Part shown: positions 59,320-64,000 of the stretch, one piece after another | How the letters are laid out: each line of letters begins with the position of its first letter | Position numbering within the stretch: the stretch's first letter is position 1 | Assembly: GCF_030867095.1 (NCBI RefSeq) | Contig: NC_081824.1 | Coordinates: forward strand, 119,668,162-119,732,161 | DNA length: 64,000 nucleotides | DNA from: Alligator mississippiensis | Taxonomy: Eukaryota; Chordata; Crocodylia; Alligatoridae | Direction: 5' to 3' | Notes under the pieces: model-generated | Database searches by the model: none | Seen by the model: only the letters and a program-made list of their open reading frames with translations | Told to the model about the DNA's origin: nothing | Position numbers and translations under genes: made by a program

Positions 59320-59925
59320 TTCCCTCTAAGCTGTGCAGTATGCATGACCGTGCAGGCGTGCTCATGCTGCGTTGCCAGGCATGCTTGCCGCACAGCTTCG
59401 AGGGAACGCTGTTTCTATGTGTAAGAATGAATGAAAACGGATCTGACATCAGCTGCAGAAAGACACAAAAGCCTGTGGCAAAACATTTCAATCTCCCTGG
59501 ACATTCCATTGCTGACCTCAGGATTGCTGTTTCAGGAAAAAACAAACAAACCCGTTTGAATGGAAAACTGGAATAAGCACTCCTCCACAAACTGGACTGT
59601 GTTAAATATAGTTTAAACAGCACTTGTGGATTCTTATCTCATTAACTGGATTAGCTTTTCTGATCTCCTTTGTTCCTATGGCTTTACTGTTCTTTTCTTT
59701 TCTCTCCTAGCACTGCCCCCTTTCACCCCCATCTCTCTCTTTCCCCCTTCCCTTGTCTTTTGCATTCTAATTTCTCTTTCCTTATACTCTGCTTTCTGCA
59801 CTTCCTTTCACAGCATCTGATGAAGTGACTTTGGGTTCATGAAAGCTTGTGCTCTATATACATAACTTATATAGTTTATAAAGGTGCATATATCTACCCT
59901 GTTTTCTGACTGACTTCAGACTAAC
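59320..59925 (+). mobile_element. Penelope-like 3' fragment with GIY-YIG-like remnant
   Basis: 59426-59530 translates RMNENGSDISCRKTQKPVA then KHFNLPGHSIADLRIAV, resembling the end of the GIY-YIG endonuclease domain of Penelope-like elements. A pyrimidine-rich stretch and the terminal block follow: AGCATCTGATGAAGTGACTT, TTCATGAAAGCTTGTGCTCT (59812-59855), then CATATATCTACCCTG and TGACTTCAGACTAACATAG. Only the 3' end is present. The terminal block matches those at 9905, 31231 and 35350. Confidence 0.65.
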
Positions 59926-59981
59926 ATAGAATCACAGCAAATTAGGGTTGGAAGGGAACTCAGGAGATCATGTAGTCCAAC
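59926..59981 (-). mobile_element. CR1 3'-end scrap
   Basis: ATAGAATCACAGCAAATTAG, GGTTGGAAGGGAACTCAGGA and ATGTAGTCCAAC follow the inverted CR1 3' end. It borders the LTR directly. Confidence 0.7.
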
Positions 59982-60480
59982 TGTAAGGAGTGACCTAGAA
60001 AACACTACCCAAGACAAAGCAGAGGAGAATGTTATGTGATGGATGCCCATCTGCAATGATAAGGAGGAGACAGTCTTAGATAAAGGGGGCTTGAAAACAA
60101 AAGCAGAATCAGAGTACTGGGTCAAAGAGCTCATTAAAATACTAAAAATCACGCCCCTAGGTGGGGAAAAAGTATGCTAATGAAACATACATGTATGTAA
60201 ATGAGATACATAGCTAAAACACAGGTATAGAGACATGCTCAGTAAAGAACTTCTTGTGTCACTCCTTACAACCAATCAGCAAACAAATACGCTGGTGAGA
60301 ACTTGAAAACTCCTGTATAAAAGATGCTTAGTGGTAGTGATCGGGTATGCTTGTTATGTGAAATTATTCCGCTCGCACCTTTTATTGCTAACAATAAACC
60401 TTCTTTATACTTTCACCCCTGGTATCTTTATTGGCCTTTGCATACCGGGCACGATCCCAGACTTGAGCTGGGGCTCAACA
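59982..60480 (+). repeat. 5' LTR of the ERV
   Basis: Starts TGTAAGGAGTGA and ends GGGCTCAACA, giving TG...CA ends and about 499 bp. It holds a CCAAT box (60272-60276), TATAAAAG (60316-60323) and AATAAA (60393-60398), the normal U3-R order. The 3' LTR is outside the window, so the borders rest on the ends and the adjacent primer-binding site. Confidence 0.8.
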
Positions 60481-60485
60481 GTTTT

Positions 60486-60503
60486 TGGCACCCCAGATGG
60501 GAC
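60486..60503 (+). promoter_or_regulatory. Primer-binding site, tRNA-Arg(CCU) type
   Basis: TGGCACCCCAGATGGGAC lies 5 nt after the LTR. Its complement, GTCCCATCTGGGGTGCCA, matches the 3' end of a vertebrate tRNA-Arg(CCU) isodecoder plus CCA as I remember it, over all 18 nt. Most gammaretroviruses use tRNA-Pro. Confidence 0.7.
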
Positions 60504-60833
60504 TGCCTTAGATAAAGCTTTGCCCAGACTAACTGACGACCAGCTGATTACTCCTCCAGAACGAATGTCAGGTGCGCCCTGGGATCTCTTTTCCCGGTGA
60601 GACTTTTGCTTCAGGAGGAGCTGGATCGCTGAGGTGGCAGTAGCCTAACGGTGCAACGCCATAGAGTGAAAGTACCAGTAACAGGCACCTGGGTGAGAGG
60701 GTAGAAAGGGCATAAGGCCTACCATCAGTACGCCTGCCTGGGATTATCTCTGTAAGTATTCTGTCTGGCCCGAGTCCAAGACCAGTGATTTTTCCCCTGT
60801 GAGGACGAGGACTAAGAACAGATCCCTGGATCC

Positions 60834-60842
60834 CAGGTAAGT
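60834..60842 (+). promoter_or_regulatory. Retroviral major splice donor candidate
   Basis: CAG followed by GTAAGT at 60837 is a consensus donor in the leader upstream of gag, the usual place for the donor of subgenomic env mRNA. Confidence 0.6.
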
Positions 60843-60874
60843 CGGACGGTCAGAACCGGGAAGGCAGCCCTGAG

Positions 60875-61570
60875 ATGGGTACTATTAAATGTACCCCCCT
60901 CTGTTGTGTATTGGGACATTGGGCAGAGTTCGGTGGGGATCCTATGACTAAGAAGAAAGCTAAATTCTTCTATGAAACTGCGTGGCCACGCTATAAGCTA
61001 GATGATCAAGAACATTGGCCTCCAGAGGGAAGTGTTAATTATAATACCATCTTACAATTGATTTTGTTCTGCCGGCAGAATGGTAAATGGGAGGAATTGA
61101 TGTATGCGCAAGCGTTTCTGTAGAGATAGAAAGGTTTTGGAAGAATGTCGATTGGGGGAGGGGGTTGGGATCTGTGAGATGGCAGTGGCTCGACCAACTG
61201 CAAATCCTGTCCTGGAATGTCCGGAGCCGGAGGCTCCCCTCCCTTTGCTGCTTCCACCTTATCCTCCTCCTCTCCCCCCTCCTCCTCCTCATTCGTCTGA
61301 TTCCTTGTTGGCATCTGCTCTTCCTGCTTCTTCCCCCCCACCCCCCCCGAGGCGGAGGTTGAAAACACTCCCCGACCCAGGGATCTGGAACAGCACCAAC
61401 CATGGCTGTCAGGTGCTTGGCAATCTCCAGAATCCCCGACTTCTCCTGATATAACCCCGGGAGGTGGGTGGAGAGTACAGTTAGGAGCAGACTCTGGGGT
61501 TAAGGCAAAGTATCACAGGGAATCTGATCCTGGCCGTGGGAAGGGAAATGGGGTATTTCCCCTAAGAGAA
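60875..61570 (+). pseudogene. ERV gag, matrix and p12-like region, frameshifted
   Basis: ATG at 60875 opens a matrix-like frame. Gly2 is a potential myristoylation site, and the first half (PLCCVLGHWAEF, FYETAWPRYKL, NTILQLILF) follows the gammaretroviral matrix pattern. The frame stops at 61121-61123. A proline-rich stretch typical of p12 then continues in the +1 frame (from about 61104). The original frame is open again after the poly-C run at 61331-61349 and leads into capsid. Two compensating frame changes are therefore implied, one near 61090-61140 and one at the poly-C run. It gives no intact Gag. Confidence 0.8.
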
Positions 61571-62518
61571 CAAGTGGTACCCGGGCCCCTCGAAGATGAC
61601 GGTGAGCCAACCTACCGTCGAACCTTTGTGCACGTTCCTTTCACTACCTCAGATTTGTATAACTGGCGGAACAATACCCCCAGCTTGAGAGAGGCTCCTA
61701 AAAAGGTACGAAACCTGTTTGAAACGATTTTCAAAACCCATAACCCAACCTTGGCAGATGTTCAGTCTCTTTTAGATGTCCTGTTGACACCAGAGGAAAG
61801 GAGGATGGTAGTAAACAAAGCCTGTGAGCACGTGGAAAAGGAAATTACCGCAGGGCACCTGCAAGGAAATAGGGACTATCATGTCCCCACCCAGGAGCCA
61901 GATTGGAAACCAGACCAAGATATGACCTCCATCCGTGCTTATCGAGACTATATCCTCCGAGGATTGAGAGATGCTGTGAAAAAACCTCAGAATCTCAGTA
62001 AGGTGTATGAGGTTCGACAGGAGACGAATGAGACCCCGAGTGCTTTCTTGGAAAGAATTTACACTACTTTCAGACAATACGCTCGCGAGGACCTGGAGGA
62101 TGCATCGAACGCTCACATGGTAAATATGATCTTCATAGGTCAGAGTGCACCGGACATTAGAAAGAAATTGCAGAAGACAGACGGAGCAACAGGTATGCCT
62201 ATTTCCCAACTAGTAGACATTGCTTACCAAGTATTTACTAACCGAGAAAGTGTTCAGGAAAAGCAACAGGACAAGAAAGAGGAGAGAAAGTTGAAAATGC
62301 AAGCAGCCCTAGTAGCAGCTGCAATCACTGGAAAACCCAGAAATGAGGGATCCTGGAGACAGCCTCAGAGGTGGGGTCCATTAGAGAAAGATCATTGTGC
62401 CTATTGCAAACAAAAGGGACACTGGAAGCGGGAATGTCCCTATCGGAAAGTAGGTGACGGTGAAAAGAAAAGAGAGGAGAGCAATGGACTGTTTGCTTTT
62501 GGAAGGGATTCAGATTGA
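61571..62518 (+). pseudogene. ERV gag, capsid and nucleocapsid
   Basis: An open frame of 314 codons, in the same frame as the matrix start, covers capsid and nucleocapsid. Landmarks are TTSDLYNWRNNTPSL near the capsid N-terminus, the major homology region (NETPSAFLERIYTTFRQY, about 62028-62081), APDIRKKL, a charged KEERKLK segment and a single CCHC zinc knuckle (62396-62437; C-X2-C-X4-H-X4-C). One knuckle is the gammaretroviral number. The frame ends in TGA at 62516-62518. This segment alone is uninterrupted, but the upstream breaks disable Gag. Confidence 0.9.
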
Positions 62519-62743
62519 AGGGGACTGGAGGCCCGGGAGGGAAAGATAACCCAGATCCCGGTGTCCCCTGATGAGCTTCTGGTTAAAATGCAACTAGGGG
62601 ACAGAGATGAATTGGTAGAATTTCTCGTTGATATAGGAGCTACTCATTCTGTCTTAACTCAAAAACTGAAACCTTTAAGTAAAAAGACTGTGCCGGTGGT
62701 AGGGGTTACAGGGAAGGCAGTAACACGGCCCTTCCTATAGCCA
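62519..62743 (+). pseudogene. ERV protease, mutated
   Basis: In frame with gag after the TGA. The active-site motif reads D-I-G-A (62630-62641) where retroviral proteases have D-T/S-G-A, followed by THSVLT. An in-frame TAG at 62739-62741 truncates it. Both changes would inactivate the enzyme. Confidence 0.8.
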
Positions 62744-64000
62744 ATGACCTGTAATCTTGGGCAGGCCGAAGTCACCCATCAATTCTTGTATATACCAGAC
62801 TGCCCCGTTCCTCTTTTAGGGAGAGACCTCCTCTGTAAACTGCAAGCTACGTTGTCATTTCAGGATGGGCAAATGTTCCTGACTGTGCCTCCTGAAAAGG
62901 GGTGGCACCTGCAGGCCTGCCTTCTCGGCCTTCTCCGAGAGGAAAGTACACCGGATATTCCTCAAACCCTGCTCGATGCTGTTGTTCCATGGGTATGGGC
63001 AGGTCACCGACCTGGGAAGGCTAAAAATGCTGACCCTGTAAAGATTCAACTTTTGCCAGGGGCCCAGCCTCCATGTGTGAAACAATATCCAATGCGGATG
63101 GAAGCCAGGAAAGGACTGAAGCCGTTAGTTGAACGGTTCCTGGAGTATGGCCTTCTCCGTGAATGCACATCAGCTTTTAATACACCCATCTTGCCTGTGA
63201 AGAAGCCTAAGAGTGATGAATATCGTTTTGTCCAAGACCTGAGAGCTGTAAATAAAGTGGTCGTGAGTATACACCTGATTGTTCCCAACCCAAACACCCT
63301 GCTGTCTGTCTTGAACCCAGCTCATAACTGGTTTACGGTTATTGATTTAAAAGATGCTTTCTTCTGTATACTGGTAGAGAGGGAATCTCAGGAAATATTT
63401 GCATTTGAATGGGAAGACCCAGATACTAGCATTAAGACTCAGTTTTGCTGGACTGTCTTACCCCAAGGGTTTAAAAACAGCCCAACCCTATTCGGCACTG
63501 CATTAAGCAAGGATTTATGTAGGCTAAAACTGCCACTGTCCTGTGCCCTTCTGCAATATGTGAATGACTTGCTTTTAACAGCCACCACTGAAGCAAGCTG
63601 CCTGGAAGGAACAATCTGCCTCCTTAATTTTCTTGGACAGAAAGGATACCGAGTGTCCAGAAGTAAGATGCAGTCAATATCCCAGAAGGTAACATATTTG
63701 GGATTTGAATCACAGCCTGGTCAGAGAACAAAAATTGGGTAGCTGGCAGCAGCCAGTGGCATATTTGTCTAAACAGTTAGACTTTGTGTCATCCGGATGG
63801 CCTGCTTGTCTTCGGGCCGTTGCTGCCACCTGTCTGCTGATACAAGAAGCTGAAAAGTTAACCCTAGGCCATGAAATGACTGTATATGTGTCTCAAGCAG
63901 TGCTTACAGTCCTGGAACAGAAAGGAGGGAACTGGTTAACTCCGGGACGAATGGCTCAATATCAGGCCATCCTCCTCGATAAGCCTGAAATAAAATTGGC
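62744..64000 (+). pseudogene. ERV pol, reverse transcriptase with deletion, partial
   Basis: Same frame as gag. It begins with the end of protease (PLLGRDLLCKL) and continues through RT: RFVQDLRAVNKVV, FTVIDLKDAFFCI, LPQGFKNSPTLFG and the catalytic box at 63557-63568, which reads Y-V-N-D rather than Y-V-D-D. After TYLGFESQPGQR (about 63720) roughly 100 codons found in related RTs are missing. Sequence resumes in another frame with PVAYLSKQLDFVSSGWPACLRA, the RT connection region, which runs open to the window end. The YVND change and the deletion both preclude activity. Confidence 0.88.

Larger units (their letters stand above)
59982..64000 (+). mobile_element. Gammaretrovirus-like endogenous retrovirus, 5' part, runs off window
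   Basis: LTR, primer-binding site, leader with splice donor, gag, pro and pol follow in retroviral order. Gag, protease and pol share one frame with a TGA at the gag end (62516-62518), as in gammaretroviruses, which bypass that stop by readthrough. Matrix, capsid and reverse transcriptase resemble murine-leukaemia-type proteins. The copy is inactive: frameshifts in gag, an in-frame TAG in pro, substitutions at the protease and polymerase active sites and a deletion in pol. The integrase, env and 3' LTR would lie beyond the window. Confidence 0.93.

Noticed and set aside
60331..60600. 89-codon frame across the LTR end and leader
   Set aside because: It spans the R/U5 region, primer-binding site and leader; retroviral leaders are not coding here and gag starts at 60875.
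61035..61403. 122-codon - strand frame opposite ERV gag
   Set aside because: Antisense shadow of the proline-rich gag region; Arg/Glu-rich low complexity.

Overview
The window is vertebrate nuclear DNA. It has long introns, amniote interspersed repeats and one host gene that I can recognise. That gene is TNFAIP3 (A20), on the + strand. Eight coding exons between 14230 and 25880 splice in frame to an 803-residue protein with an OTU domain and seven A20-type zinc fingers. A sauropsid is likely from the abundant CR1 LINEs, the Penelope-like ends and the palindromic DNA transposons. A crocodilian is my best guess, because the young CR1 copy at 56390-58318 ends in a tandem ATCTATGA tail that I associate with crocodilians. 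The species call is inference.

Layout. 1-7100 is upstream intergenic DNA with small transposon relics. 7100-7453 is a CpG-rich promoter and non-coding first exon, with two tandem NF-kB sites. Intron 1 (to 14214) opens with a purine-rich minisatellite of about 960 bp, followed by a Penelope-like element with inverted ends. 14215-25880 holds coding exons 2-9. The introns carry CR1 and MIR fragments and a large foldback element (intron 8). The 3' UTR probably runs to about 27.76 kb. From there to 56 kb I see no host gene. The region holds DNA-transposon relics with terminal inverted repeats, Penelope-like ends, a decayed CR1, MIRs and a tRNA/CR1-tailed SINE-like element. 56390-58318 is a recent CR1 insertion with a nearly intact reverse transcriptase. 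59982 to the window end is a gammaretrovirus-like endogenous retrovirus with a 5' LTR, a primer-binding site matching tRNA-Arg, and damaged gag, pro and pol; it runs off the window.

Biology. A20 is the NF-kB-induced feedback inhibitor of NF-kB. The promoter kB pair fits that loop, since NF-kB switches on its own inhibitor. The remaining sequence is selfish DNA. Its most unusual shared feature is a hairpin with the hammerhead-like core strings CTGANGA...GAAA at the ends of at least six Penelope-like fragments, with stem changes in several copies that keep pairing possible.
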